Shown: piece after piece, positions 1-8,605 of the stretch | Layout of the letters: every line of letters starts with the position of its first letter | Numbering within the stretch: the stretch's first letter is position 1 | Source of the DNA: Fervidibacter sinensis | GTDB lineage: Bacteria; Armatimonadota; Fervidibacteria; Fervidibacterales; Fervidibacteraceae | DNA: 64,000 nucleotides | Strand: one strand, 5' to 3' | Assembly: GCA_032161045.1 (NCBI GenBank) | Contig: JAVHTH010000006.1 | Translations under genes and position numbers: made by a program | Notes under the pieces: model-generated | What the model was told of the DNA's origin: nothing | Databases searched by the model: none | Seen by the model: only the letters and a program-made list of their open reading frames with translations

Positions 1-67
1 AATGAAGGTGGTGCGCGAGGAAATACGACGAATTGATTGGGAAATTTGGGAGGGAAAAGAGCCGTGA
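1..67 (+). CDS. C-terminal tail of an upstream ORF (possible antitoxin, partial)
   Basis: The frame that starts at base 2 is open from the window edge and reads through about 21 codons, ending in residues WEIWEGKEP and a TGA at 65-67. The stop overlaps the GTG start of the PIN-domain gene (GTGA, 4 bp), which is the usual arrangement of an antitoxin gene coupled to its toxin gene. The visible piece is charged and contains a tryptophan-rich end, but no DNA-binding fold can be recognised from so few residues. The antitoxin role is inferred from position only. Confidence 0.45.
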   Translation, partial: MKVVREEIRRIDWEIWEGKEP

Positions 68-501
68 GATACTTGATGGACACAGACCATTGCAGCCATT
101 TACAGCGCGGGCATCCTTTGGTTGTGCAACATCTTAAGTCGCTGCCTGAAGATGCCGAAGTGATGACATCCGTGATCACCCAAGCAGAGTTGTTAATCGG
201 TGTTCACTTAGCCCAAACCCCACAAAGGAGAGAGGAATTGCAAAGGCTATACGAATGGCTAAAAACCAGTATCTCGGACATATTGCCTGTGACAACCGAT
301 GTAGCGGAACTCTTTGCTGTCATCGCTGTGGACTTGAGGCGAAAAGGCAAACCTATCCTGGTGAATGACATCTGGATTGCTGCCATTGCTCTGGCGAACG
401 AATGCATTCTCGTCAGCAGCGACGAACATTTTCGCTTTATAGATGGACTTCAGGTTGAGGATTGGACTAAACCCGAAGCAAGTGAAGGTGGAAACCCATG
501 A
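64..501 (+). CDS. PIN-domain ribonuclease, VapC-like
   Basis: A short protein of about 145 residues with the layout of PIN-domain nucleases, which cut RNA using a cluster of acidic residues and Mg2+. The motifs visible in order are YLMDTDHCSHL (first Asp), SVITQAELLIGV (Glu), NDIWIAAIAL (Asp) and a C-terminal SSDEHF. The GTG at 64 is preferred over the TTG at 37 because GGGAGGG lies at 48-54, nine bases upstream, and because it overlaps the stop of the preceding ORF. The 3' end overlaps the next ATG (ATGA at 498-501). VapC toxins are usually encoded behind their antitoxin, which fits. The direct coupling to a HerA-like ATPase gene downstream is less usual. Confidence 0.8.
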   Translation: MRYLMDTDHCSHLQRGHPLVVQHLKSLPEDAEVMTSVITQAELLIGVHLAQTPQRREELQRLYEWLKTSISDILPVTTDVAELFAVIAVDLRRKGKPILVNDIWIAAIALANECILVSSDEHFRFIDGLQVEDWTKPEASEGGNP

Positions 502-1661
502 TCGCTTTGGGGCGTGACCGATTGAACGGTGGAGAAGTTTTCGTTGATGACAGTAGGGCAAGGGCAATTTTGATTTGCGGCAAGCGAGGCAGCGGCAAGT
601 CTTACACGATGGGCGTATTTCTGGAGGAATTGGTGAGGCGAGATGACGCTTTGGTCATCGCCCTTGACCCGATGAGAAATTTCCACACAATGGTTTTGCC
701 CAACATTGAGCAAGAAAGGCTTTTGTGGGATTGGGACATGGTGGCTGAGGGAGTGCCAGTTCGTTTGCTTGTCCCCGGCGACCCGTATCGGAGATACGGG
801 CGAGAAATTGTCAAGGCTTTTGAGGAAAGAGGCATTGAAGTGGTGCCTTTGAGGCTTAACCCGGGCGATTTGCCTCCAGATGGTTGGCTTGATTTGTTTG
901 GGATTGATATCGCCACGCCGATGGGCTTAGCCCTTTACCGCGCTGTCAGTAAACTTCAACGATCGCAAGAAAAGTTTTTCACCGTCCAAGACATCATCTC
1001 AGAAATCTACAGCGACCCGCTCATCCGCGAAACAAGCATCCAAGCGCTCGTTTTGCGCCTTGAAACTGCAGCGAACGATTGGGATTTGTTCAGCACACGA
1101 TACCACGATTTGCTTGAAGTTTTTCAAATCGGTGCAGTCAACGTCGTGGACTTGGGTGCCCTTGAAGTCGGACGGGTGAGTTTGCGAAATTTGGTCGTGG
1201 CTGTTTTGGTTCGGGATTTGTTCCGAAAAAGGCGGGAAGCAAGGCTGCAAGAGGAGTTGGGAATTCCGACAAATGTGCCGAAAATTTGGCTTGCAATTGA
1301 CGAAGCACAAGAATTCGTGCCTGCAGGCAAAACCGCACTCGCGAAGGAGCCATTGATCCAGTGGGTCAAGGAAGGTCGTCAGCCTGGTTTGTCGCTAATC
1401 ATCGCATCGCAACAACCGGGTGCTATTGACAAAGAAGTTTTGAGCCAATGCGATTTGATTCTGTGCCATAAGGTCACCGCGCTTGAGGATGTTGAAGCCA
1501 TCAACAAACTCAGCCACGACTATATGGCACACGAGTTAAGGCACTACATCAGGCAATTAGACCGAACTGGCGAGGCTGTCATGGTTGACGATTTTCAAGA
1601 GGCTGTCACAATAGTTCAGGTGAGACCGAGGAAGAGCAAGCACGGTGGCGCTGAGGCGTAA
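498..1661 (+). CDS. HerA/DUF87-type P-loop ATPase
   Basis: A 387-residue ATPase of the HerA/FtsK group, which form hexameric rings that translocate on DNA. The Walker A is GKRGSGKS near residue 30, followed by an LDPMRNF segment. The Walker B is WLAIDEAQEF near residue 265, and a further conserved segment, IIASQQPG, follows. There is no membrane segment, so it is probably cytoplasmic. Its ATG overlaps the stop of the PIN gene by 4 bp, suggesting translational coupling. HerA proteins act with nucleases (NurA in archaea, other nucleases in some defence systems). A partnership with the adjacent PIN protein is an inference from gene order alone. Confidence 0.8.
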   Translation: MIALGRDRLNGGEVFVDDSRARAILICGKRGSGKSYTMGVFLEELVRRDDALVIALDPMRNFHTMVLPNIEQERLLWDWDMVAEGVPVRLLVPGDPYRRYGREIVKAFEERGIEVVPLRLNPGDLPPDGWLDLFGIDIATPMGLALYRAVSKLQRSQEKFFTVQDIISEIYSDPLIRETSIQALVLRLETAANDWDLFSTRYHDLLEVFQIGAVNVVDLGALEVGRVSLRNLVVAVLVRDLFRKRREARLQEELGIPTNVPKIWLAIDEAQEFVPAGKTALAKEPLIQWVKEGRQPGLSLIIASQQPGAIDKEVLSQCDLILCHKVTALEDVEAINKLSHDYMAHELRHYIRQLDRTGEAVMVDDFQEAVTIVQVRPRKSKHGGAEA

Positions 1662-1687
1662 GTGAGTGTCAAGGGAGGTGTGTGCCG

Positions 1688-2071
1688 ATGGGAAAATGGC
1701 TTGTGTTGGTGTTGGCGTTAAGTTTAGTTGCTCCCGCATTTGCCCAGCAGACACCAAGCGATGTTGCTTTTGGCGGCGAGTATTTCTTCCGATTCCGAGC
1801 GTCTGCCGGTGGGCTTTCGCCCGAAGAGCGAGCAGTTGTTTTGCAAGGTCGGTTGACCCAAGTTTTCACAAGGCTGCTTGCACATGGCACTCCTTTGTCT
1901 GTTCGCGTTCACTCGCTTGGAACGATGAAGTCAATTTCGGTTGCTGGCATCCCATTCGCGACGGTCACCCAAACGGACGCAGAAGCGAACCAAATGACTG
2001 TTGAGCAATTGGCGAAAGTTTGGGCAAACAATCTTGAACGAGGGCTGAGGGTAATTCTGTCGGCGCTGTGA
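1688..2071 (+). CDS. small secreted protein of unknown function
   Basis: Encodes about 127 residues with an N-terminal signal peptide (GKWLVLVLALSLVAPAFAQ). The ATG at 1688 is chosen because GGGAGGTG lies about 8 bases upstream. An in-frame GTG at 1682 is the alternative. The mature part contains no motif I recognise and no further membrane segment. It follows the HerA-like gene by 26 bp on the same strand, so it may be co-transcribed, and it faces the URO-D-family gene tail to tail. Confidence 0.6.
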   Translation: MGKWLVLVLALSLVAPAFAQQTPSDVAFGGEYFFRFRASAGGLSPEERAVVLQGRLTQVFTRLLAHGTPLSVRVHSLGTMKSISVAGIPFATVTQTDAEANQMTVEQLAKVWANNLERGLRVILSAL

Positions 2072-2131
2072 TCACAAATTGATTGCCAGTCACTAAAAAT
2101 CGGAATGCCGCAAGCATGTTGGTTGAATGAC

Positions 2132-3241
2132 TCAATGGACTTTCAGGCACCATTCCGCAACCATGCGAACCCTTTCAATTGCTTCCTCGCCTCCGCCTTG
2201 AGGGACTTCATCCGATGCGCCGAGTATTAAGCGGGGATGGAAGAGTTTCACGATTCGCTCAACCATCGCCATAAGGTCGTCTCTCGTGAATGGCGGAATG
2301 AACATGATTGCAGGTATGCCGTCAATCAGCACTTTATCTCCGATATGCTCCTTGATTTCCTCAAGTTCAACATCGCCCTGCGGTTTCGGTGTCAGCGCCT
2401 CATAGCCATCAAAGGGCAAGTGTCTCAAATACGGGAGCAAGGTCCTAAAGTAGCCGTCAATGTGGATGTGCGTGAATATGCCGTGCTTGCGGAGTTGGTT
2501 GGAGCGTTTCTCGTAAAACGGCACAAGGTAACGCTCAAAGTATTTTGGCGAAAGGAGTTGGTCGTGAATGTTTTCGCCGAAGTTGACGATTCGCACAACA
2601 CCGCTGCTGATTATCTCCTCGTAAAGTCGGTCGTAGGAATCATCAATGGCTCTCATCGTCGCTTCAACTTCGTCGGGGTAATCGGCGAGGGCGTAAATTA
2701 GGTCTTCAAGCCTCATCCAAATTTGGGCAAGGGCTTGGTATGGGCTTTTAGGGACCCAAAATTGAGGCTCGCCCCGTTCACCCATAAACTCGCTGCCTTT
2801 TAAGAAGTTCTCAACTGAGAACGAGTAAGTTGTGTTGGCGTAAAGCCAACGCAACTTCCGCAAATCGTCAACTGACTTGACAGGAAACTCGGTTTTGCGC
2901 CAACTCTCATCGGTTGTTAGTTTGTAGCGCTCAACAAGTTCACCGTAAGGGGTCTCGTAAACAACGATGCCGTCAGTTGCGCGGAACTGGCGATGAATTT
3001 TGACCTGTTCGCTGTATGTGACTACGATTGGGTCTGGCTGTCCAGTGTAGTAGTGCACATAGCGCATTGAGACTTTGAGGTCGTCAAAAATGTCAAGTAG
3101 GCTCGCGTTTTCATATCGCTTTGGCATTTTCCCAAAACGCTTGTGCCAGTCATACCAAGGCTCAATGCGCGGTTGGAAGAGAACATGCGGGATAGGTTCG
3201 CCGCGAAAAACTTTAAGCGTCATTTCGCGAAATGTCATCAC
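2132..3241 (-). CDS. uroporphyrinogen decarboxylase (URO-D)-family protein
   Basis: A 369-residue protein with the URO-D fold pattern: MTFREMTLKVFRGEPIPHVL at the N-terminus, a central NFGENIHDQLLSPKYFERYLVPFY segment, then HIHIDGYFRTLLPYL, and a C-terminal LILGASDEVPQGG. Many members of this family are not heme enzymes but corrinoid methyltransferases or proteins of unknown role, often found beside sugar-metabolism genes. The GTG at 3241 has GGGGTGG eight bases upstream, and ATG 3238 is the alternative. It is the last gene of a minus-strand run that includes a GH15 enzyme and a dehydrogenase, so a true heme-pathway role is unlikely. Substrate unknown. Confidence 0.75.
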   Translation of the reverse strand: MMTFREMTLKVFRGEPIPHVLFQPRIEPWYDWHKRFGKMPKRYENASLLDIFDDLKVSMRYVHYYTGQPDPIVVTYSEQVKIHRQFRATDGIVVYETPYGELVERYKLTTDESWRKTEFPVKSVDDLRKLRWLYANTTYSFSVENFLKGSEFMGERGEPQFWVPKSPYQALAQIWMRLEDLIYALADYPDEVEATMRAIDDSYDRLYEEIISSGVVRIVNFGENIHDQLLSPKYFERYLVPFYEKRSNQLRKHGIFTHIHIDGYFRTLLPYLRHLPFDGYEALTPKPQGDVELEEIKEHIGDKVLIDGIPAIMFIPPFTRDDLMAMVERIVKLFHPRLILGASDEVPQGGGEEAIERVRMVAEWCLKVH

Positions 3242-3256
3242 CCAAGCACCACCCCG

Positions 3257-4447
3257 CTAACCTTTGAGCAAAGAAATGGCTTCGCGGATCCAGTCCCAAT
3301 TTTGCCGTCTCAAACTGCCGTAGCCGACGATGACGACACCGTCAACTTTTTGCTCTTTGCAAGCGCGGACTTGTGCCAAGAAGGCTTGTCGGTTAGGGAC
3401 AAAGCGCTCTGACGGGTGCAACCTGACCCAGAGTTCTGTTTGGTCGCCGAGCACTTGACGATTCAAAAGCAAGTAGGGTGGCAACCTATCGGGGGCAACT
3501 TCCTTTGCGTCAACTTCAACGGCATGGGCTAATTCCCGCAACTTATATCTGTCAATCCCGACTTGCCAAAGCGATGCTGGCAACAGGTGTCCCTCAACAT
3601 GGACTCGTTTGTCGTGCTTGTGGAAAATTTGCTCAACAAGGAGCGCCAGTAGGGATGAAACGATGTCCATTCTCATGTGCATGACTTTTCGCGCTTCACC
3701 TTCAACCAAACCCTCCCACAAATCCCACTCAAGAGGCGACTGGGCGAGTTCGGTGGGTGCGATAAAGAACTGTTCCAACTCCGTTTGAACGAAAAACCTC
3801 ACCCGTTCAATTTCTATGCCCCGTTCCAGAGCGGCTCGGCAGCAATGTTCGCAAAAACACCTTGACAGCAAAAATTCCGCAGCAGGTGGGAGCAACAAGT
3901 CGGTTACCAAACTGTCAAGTTTCGTCAGGTTCAGGTAGCCCAAGTCTTCTAACTCAACTGCATCCAATGGGTAGTTGGTGACCAAATCGCCTGCCATGCG
4001 GACGAGAAACTCACGGACGGTGGGGTTCGCTGGACAAAGGAGGTGTAAAATTCGGTCACCCAAAGCGTTTTGAACTGTCAACTCTGGATGCCGCCTGCCA
4101 AGCAAAGGGTTATAGCAACAGGTCATAACGGCTGAAACCCTTAACCCAACTTCCTTGGCTTTTTCTGAAGCCTCTTTTAGCGGGTTTCGTCTACCGCAAA
4201 GTTCGTTCGCGATAGGCGTTACGGACAAATCCGCATACCAACTCTTTTCTGGTCGGAAACAAACAGCGCCTTCGTCGGCGTATCTGAATCGCCCATGTTC
4301 GGCGTTTGGCAAGAACAGAAGTTTTGCTGGGTTTGAGACGACGAAACTGATTCCGTCAAGTCCCCACTCGTTGCGGAGACGGCGGAAAGTAGAGGACATT
4401 TTGTCTGGTGCGAAATCCCAGACGAACGCCCGCAAAATAACTTGCAT
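3257..4447 (-). CDS. unknown protein, possibly a TIM-barrel glycosidase-like protein
   Basis: About 396 residues, no signal peptide. I cannot assign a family. The N-terminal part (WDFAPDKMSSTFRRLRNEWG) and a mid-protein VELEDLGYLNL strand followed by a CFCEHC motif resemble the catalytic-barrel pattern of hypothetical glycosyl-hydrolase-like proteins, in which a Cys-x-Cys-x2-Cys segment follows the acidic strand. The C-terminus (VDGVVIVGYGSLRRQNWDWI) reads like a last barrel strand and helix. The ATG at 4447 has GGAGGTGG five bases upstream, which rules against the longer start at 4486. It sits between GH15 and URO-D genes with gaps of 40 and 15 bp. Confidence 0.55.
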   Translation of the reverse strand: MQVILRAFVWDFAPDKMSSTFRRLRNEWGLDGISFVVSNPAKLLFLPNAEHGRFRYADEGAVCFRPEKSWYADLSVTPIANELCGRRNPLKEASEKAKEVGLRVSAVMTCCYNPLLGRRHPELTVQNALGDRILHLLCPANPTVREFLVRMAGDLVTNYPLDAVELEDLGYLNLTKLDSLVTDLLLPPAAEFLLSRCFCEHCCRAALERGIEIERVRFFVQTELEQFFIAPTELAQSPLEWDLWEGLVEGEARKVMHMRMDIVSSLLALLVEQIFHKHDKRVHVEGHLLPASLWQVGIDRYKLRELAHAVEVDAKEVAPDRLPPYLLLNRQVLGDQTELWVRLHPSERFVPNRQAFLAQVRACKEQKVDGVVIVGYGSLRRQNWDWIREAISLLKG

Positions 4448-4487
4448 GGCGTCCACCTCCAAAAACCTGACTTCCGCACCATTCATC

Positions 4488-6431
4488 TTAGCACATCCGC
4501 CCCATCAACTTCCCCGCTCTTGACAATTTTTCCGTTAGCAAAACTAACCACGCGGCGGACCAACCATGCCCCATAGCCCAGTAGCCCGAACTGTATGGGT
4601 CAAACATCTCGGCGACGATGCCCGCAGGGGTTGTGTGGTGGACGACAGCGAGCCAGCACTTTTGAGCGATTTGCCACCACTTCTGCTTCCCCGTCACCTC
4701 ACCCAATGAAGCCGCAGCCAAACCAAGCCACAAAGTTGCAGGCGTGCTCGCCATCCCCCAAGCGTATCCGTCACCAGAAAATCGCCAGACAGCCAGACCT
4801 CCTTCTGGCGTTTCTTTCGCCAAGTGAGTAAGCACCCATCCCACCGTCTTTTCCGCTATCTCCCATTCGTGAGGTTTCGTCAAGTCAAGGATGCGGAAGG
4901 GTTCAATCACGCCCAAGATGGAAGCATCGGGAGTTAAGTCCACATGACCGTCAGGGGTGATTCCACGCGCGAAACCGTTGCCCGTCCAAAATCGCTTCAA
5001 CAAAGCCGATTTAGTCTCCCTCGCTAAATCTTGACAGCGTTTTGCCCACTCGTCGTTACCCACAAGTTCCGCTAACTCTACACCCGCATTGAAAGCGGCG
5101 ACGAAGGCTGCTTGCGTGTAGGTGAAATGACCGCGAAAAGTCTCCCACAAATCCATTCCGACTTTGTGGACACCGGCAATTAAATGGGTTGACAAAAACT
5201 TTAGCGCTTGCCAAACCATTTCCAAGATAGTTTGGCTTGGTTTCTCCTTTAATCTCCGGTAAACTTGGTTTGCAGCCCAGATTACGGCTGCGGTTTCATC
5301 AACTTGCAAATTATCGTGGTCCTCACTCCATGCAGGTGCCAAAGAGCCGTCAAGCCAATATCGCTGGTGGAAGTAGCCGTCAAGGGATTGAGCCCTCGCA
5401 CACCAGTCAAAAAAGCGTGAGGCTTTTTGAGCCAATCCGAGATGGGCAAAGGCTTGTGCGATAAAAGCGGCATCGCGACACCAGCAGAAACCGTATCCGC
5501 CGCTGGCTTCAAAAGTTGGGTCAAATTCTGGCGCCGCAACAGGTGCCCCCGCACCTTTGTCCCAAGTCAACCTCATAGTCCATAAAGCCGCTTCCAAAAC
5601 GGACTTAGTTCGTTCATCGGTCACTGACCTAAGAAACGAAGCCTTCAATCGGTTCAGCCATTGATTCCACTCCTGCCAATGCAGTTCGTGGTGAATCTCA
5701 AAAGGCTTCGCTAAATTTCGCCCTAACCGGTGAAGGACTTCTCGCTTGCTTTCGCCGAGAGCGATAACCATTGTTCGTTCGGTTGAGCCAAACGGCGGAA
5801 TTGAAAGTTGCCAACCAACTGCGAAAGCGACTTTGCCAATTTCCAGAGTTTGACCGTTGAGCCAACCATCAAGCATATCCGGTTTGGGGTGATTGTGGGC
5901 GTTCGGATGAGCCTTACCGCATTGCCACTGTTGAAAGGGCAAGTCACTTGAAATCCCGCACCAAAAGTTTTCACGCCACTGAACAACGGCTGGACGGGGT
6001 GTTGGATGGGGGAGCGTGATAACCTGCACTGCTTGTTGCCATTCATGCCCTCCCAAAGTCAACTCAAAATAGTGCATCAACCTGAGCCGCTTTGGCTTGC
6101 CGTCCAAACTTTTGACCTGCCAATTTCGGAACAGAACAGGCTCGGCTGGCGAAACGAAGTCGCAAACGCTGACACTTAAACCAAGCGAAGGGCTAACAAG
6201 TTCTGTCAAGACAGCGGCTTCGCCTCTCAAGTAGCGCTGTTGCCGTTGCCATTCTTGCCCGAAAAGCCAACTGAACCCAAAGCCGTCAAGGTAAATTCCT
6301 GTCAACCCTTCGCGGACATTTTGGGCGTGGTCACATCTCGGGTAAAAGAAAGCCATCAATTCAGCGGAGTTCCCCAAAGTGACCAAAACTCGTCCGTTGC
6401 CGACAATTGCGGTCGGTTGAAATACAGCCAT
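4488..6431 (-). CDS. glycoside hydrolase family 15 protein (glucoamylase/trehalase-like)
   Basis: About 647 residues with an N-terminal beta-sandwich region and a C-terminal (alpha/alpha)6 barrel typical of bacterial GH15 enzymes, which hydrolyse alpha-glucosidic bonds with inversion. Visible landmarks are FCWCRDAAF near residue 312, QVDETAAVIW near 378, the general-acid region MDLWETFRG near 427, and the base region IVAEMFDP near 606. There is no signal peptide, so it should act in the cytoplasm. The ATG at 6431 has GAGGGG five bases upstream. The dehydrogenase gene lies 34 bp upstream. The substrate (maltooligosaccharide, trehalose, or another alpha-glucoside) cannot be read from the sequence. 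Confidence 0.85.
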   Translation of the reverse strand: MAVFQPTAIVGNGRVLVTLGNSAELMAFFYPRCDHAQNVREGLTGIYLDGFGFSWLFGQEWQRQQRYLRGEAAVLTELVSPSLGLSVSVCDFVSPAEPVLFRNWQVKSLDGKPKRLRLMHYFELTLGGHEWQQAVQVITLPHPTPRPAVVQWRENFWCGISSDLPFQQWQCGKAHPNAHNHPKPDMLDGWLNGQTLEIGKVAFAVGWQLSIPPFGSTERTMVIALGESKREVLHRLGRNLAKPFEIHHELHWQEWNQWLNRLKASFLRSVTDERTKSVLEAALWTMRLTWDKGAGAPVAAPEFDPTFEASGGYGFCWCRDAAFIAQAFAHLGLAQKASRFFDWCARAQSLDGYFHQRYWLDGSLAPAWSEDHDNLQVDETAAVIWAANQVYRRLKEKPSQTILEMVWQALKFLSTHLIAGVHKVGMDLWETFRGHFTYTQAAFVAAFNAGVELAELVGNDEWAKRCQDLARETKSALLKRFWTGNGFARGITPDGHVDLTPDASILGVIEPFRILDLTKPHEWEIAEKTVGWVLTHLAKETPEGGLAVWRFSGDGYAWGMASTPATLWLGLAAASLGEVTGKQKWWQIAQKCWLAVVHHTTPAGIVAEMFDPYSSGYWAMGHGWSAAWLVLLTEKLSRAGKLMGRMC

Positions 6432-6465
6432 TTTGTCCCCTCGCAATCAAGTTTGAGTTTTCGGC

Positions 6466-7476
6466 TCATTCCCAGTCCAATAAAACTATGCCAGTTTTCC
6501 CCCGCTCGGTCATGAGCAGTTGATATGCTGATGGAGCATCGTCGGCTTTGAAACGGTGAGTCACGAGTTCCGCAGCGACTACTTCCTTGTTGCGCACCAA
6601 ATCAAAGAACAACTCAGTGTTTCGCTCCCTTGTCCACGGGTCTTCCGGGTTTTCATGAGGTGGGTGGGAACTTGTGTGAGCGCCAATTATGCTGATGCTT
6701 GTCCAGTTACACCAGTCATGGAAGTCAAAGAGGGTTTTGCCCCGTGGGCTGCTCAGGATAATCAGCCGACCTTGTCGGCGTAAGACTTTAACTTCGTCAA
6801 GGATAGCATCCGGGTGACCCGTGACCTCAAAAACGACATCCGCCATACGACCTTTTGTCAAGGCAGAGATTTTGTCAACGAGTTTTGGGTCTTTTCCGTC
6901 CAAAACTTCGTCCAATCCAGCCTTCTTTGCCCATTCCCGCCTTTCAGGCAGCAAATCAACACCGATGACTGGGCGAGCACCTGCCAACCGCGCAAATTGC
7001 GCTGCCCAAATTCCGATCGGACCGAGCCCAAAAACGACAACGCTTTCGCCAAGTTGAATCTTCGCCCTGCGAACCCCGTTGAGGGAGATAATCGCCAACG
7101 CAAAAACCGCCGCCGCTTCGTCGGGAACACCTTCAGGGACTTTCACGCAAAATTCGTCCTTACGGTAAAGGACGAATTGGGAATGGTTCTTCCAACCGAC
7201 GACTTTGTCCCCGACTTTAACATTGTCAACACCTTCCCCGACAGCGACGACCTCACCAAAATGGCTGTATCCCAACTTCAACGGATACTTGGCGAGTCGC
7301 GCCCAAACGCTTTCCGGCAAAAAATCGGCAGTGACCAAAGTCAACTCCGTTCCCGTGCTGATTGCGGAAAGTTTTGCCCTGACGAGGAAAGTTCCCGGAC
7401 CGACATCGGGGACATCCTCCTCCTGCACCACGACCCGCTCCGGTTCCACGCACACAACCGTTTTCGTCTTCAGCAT
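6466..7476 (-). CDS. medium-chain dehydrogenase/reductase (zinc-type alcohol dehydrogenase family)
   Basis: About 336 residues of the MDR superfamily: a GroES-like N-terminal half containing SAISTGTELT and GYSHFGEVVAVGEGV, then a Rossmann half with VVVFGLGPIGIWAAQFA. The usual catalytic-zinc Cys-Gly-x-D is replaced by the STGTE motif, as in bi-domain or BchC-like oxidoreductases, so zinc dependence is uncertain. The ATG at 7476 sits six bases after AGGAGGGG. The gene lies between scpA and the GH15 gene with gaps of 27 and 34 bp, consistent with one transcript. It probably oxidises or reduces a sugar-derived alcohol with NAD(P). Confidence 0.8.
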   Translation of the reverse strand: MLKTKTVVCVEPERVVVQEEDVPDVGPGTFLVRAKLSAISTGTELTLVTADFLPESVWARLAKYPLKLGYSHFGEVVAVGEGVDNVKVGDKVVGWKNHSQFVLYRKDEFCVKVPEGVPDEAAAVFALAIISLNGVRRAKIQLGESVVVFGLGPIGIWAAQFARLAGARPVIGVDLLPERREWAKKAGLDEVLDGKDPKLVDKISALTKGRMADVVFEVTGHPDAILDEVKVLRRQGRLIILSSPRGKTLFDFHDWCNWTSISIIGAHTSSHPPHENPEDPWTRERNTELFFDLVRNKEVVAAELVTHRFKADDAPSAYQLLMTERGKTGIVLLDWE

Positions 7477-7503
7477 TTTCAACCCCTCCTGAAGGATTTT
7501 CTG

Positions 7504-8310
7504 TCACTTCAAAAAGACGAGTATCGGACCGAAAGGTTCATCTTGACGAGCGCCTGCTAAACCTCGCCTCACGAGTTCCAGAACGGCAAGGAAGGTGACG
7601 ACGACTTCAAGCAAACTCTCGCAGTCAGCACACAAGGCATCAAAAGTCGCAATGCGGTCCGGCATTGATTTGAGCATTTGAAGCAACATGCGAATTCGTT
7701 GTGGAACTGTCAACCTTCTTCTCGGGATGCGGACTTGAATCCCAGCCATCCTTGCCAAAACCCGTCTCAACGCTTCTGTCAAAAGCGACAAAGGTTCGTC
7801 GCCAACGATTAACTGCTTCAAAGGAGCAGGAGTTTCATCGTTCATTGGGCGAGGGAACATTTGCGACCAAATTTTGCTTCGCTCCGCCAAAAATTTCGCT
7901 GCCAACCCGTAAGCGGCGTTGCGCAACAAGCGGCGGCGCAAAGGCTCACCATCTTGCGGTTCTTCTTCGGGCGATTCAAAAACTTCAGGTTCAGGTTGCG
8001 GTAAAAGCAGCGCCGATTTGAGCCATGTCAGTTCCGCCGCAAGGGCTAAAGCGTCAGCGCGCTGAACCGGATGTAGCGGATAAACTTTCGCTTGGCGGGC
8101 AATATCCTGTGCCGGCACATCGTTGATTTCAACGAGTTGTCGGCGCAAAAGCCATAAAAGTAATTCGGCCGAGCCTTCGTATGTTGGCAATTGAACAGGC
8201 AACTTGTCAAACGAGAACGGGGCAGGCAACGCGACCATCTTCGTCGGCTCAGGTGACTGAACTTCCTCAGTCAAAGTCAAAACTGTTTCTCGTTCCATCC
8301 TTCCCTTCAC
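7504..8310 (-). CDS. scpA: segregation and condensation protein A
   Basis: Encodes about 268 residues with the ScpA pattern: an N-terminal helical domain containing YEGSAELLLWLLRRQLVEINDVP, a linker rich in Glu and Pro, and a C-terminal winged-helix part (TFLAVLELVRRG). ScpA is the kleisin that bridges SMC heads with ScpB for chromosome condensation. The GTG at 8310 has AAGGA six bases upstream, while the in-frame ATG at 8298 has AGGGA only three bases upstream, so the start is uncertain by four codons. No scpB or smc lies in the window. Its position at the head of a carbohydrate-gene run is odd for a housekeeping gene. Confidence 0.8.
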   Translation of the reverse strand: MKGRMERETVLTLTEEVQSPEPTKMVALPAPFSFDKLPVQLPTYEGSAELLLWLLRRQLVEINDVPAQDIARQAKVYPLHPVQRADALALAAELTWLKSALLLPQPEPEVFESPEEEPQDGEPLRRRLLRNAAYGLAAKFLAERSKIWSQMFPRPMNDETPAPLKQLIVGDEPLSLLTEALRRVLARMAGIQVRIPRRRLTVPQRIRMLLQMLKSMPDRIATFDALCADCESLLEVVVTFLAVLELVRRGLAGARQDEPFGPILVFLK

Positions 8311-8423
8311 GCTCCATCCTTGACAATTTTTCCCTCAGTCCCCTGAGCCGAAAAGTTTTTCACGCTTTTCATGATAACGCATCCAAACGAGTTTGCAACG
8401 GTTTATCTCAAAATGAGCCACAA

Positions 8424-8569
8424 GTTTGTAGTTAGCCACGAAGCGATAGCGAAGTGGCGTTAAAATCGGCGTGAGGTGCGATGTTATTTTACTCTGCACT
8501 TAGCACTCCGAACCAAGCACCTGACATTGACGGCACTTCACTCCGTTCCGTGCCTTACTACGAACTAAC
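8424..8569. repeat. GCCACGAAGCG-type palindromic element with a heptamer array inside
   Basis: In the 295-bp gap between scpA and the helicase gene, a left arm (GTAGTTAGCCACGAAGCG onward) and a right arm (GTTCCGTGCCTTACTACGAA) can pair over much of their length. The right arm shares GTGCCTTACTAC-type sequence with the element inside the gene at 32943-37151, which starts GTAGTAAGGCACGAAGC. A four-unit heptamer array lies between the arms at 8493-8520. No coding function is seen here. Confidence 0.65.
8493..8520 (-). repeat. heptamer array, GTGCNNN type, 4 units
   Basis: Read on the minus strand, four consecutive 7-bp units fill the segment: GTGCTTG, GTTCGGA, GTGCTAA and GTGCAGA. The first bases are nearly fixed and the last two or three vary. 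The same type recurs at 32733-32760. Confidence 0.6.
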
Positions 8570-8605
8570 CTAAGTTGCGACAGGATTTTGTCTTGGTGAA
8601 GTGAT

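Noticed and set aside
6814..7560. A 248-codon plus-strand ORF opposite the dehydrogenase
   Set aside because: Antisense shadow of a clear MDR gene, with no ribosome site.
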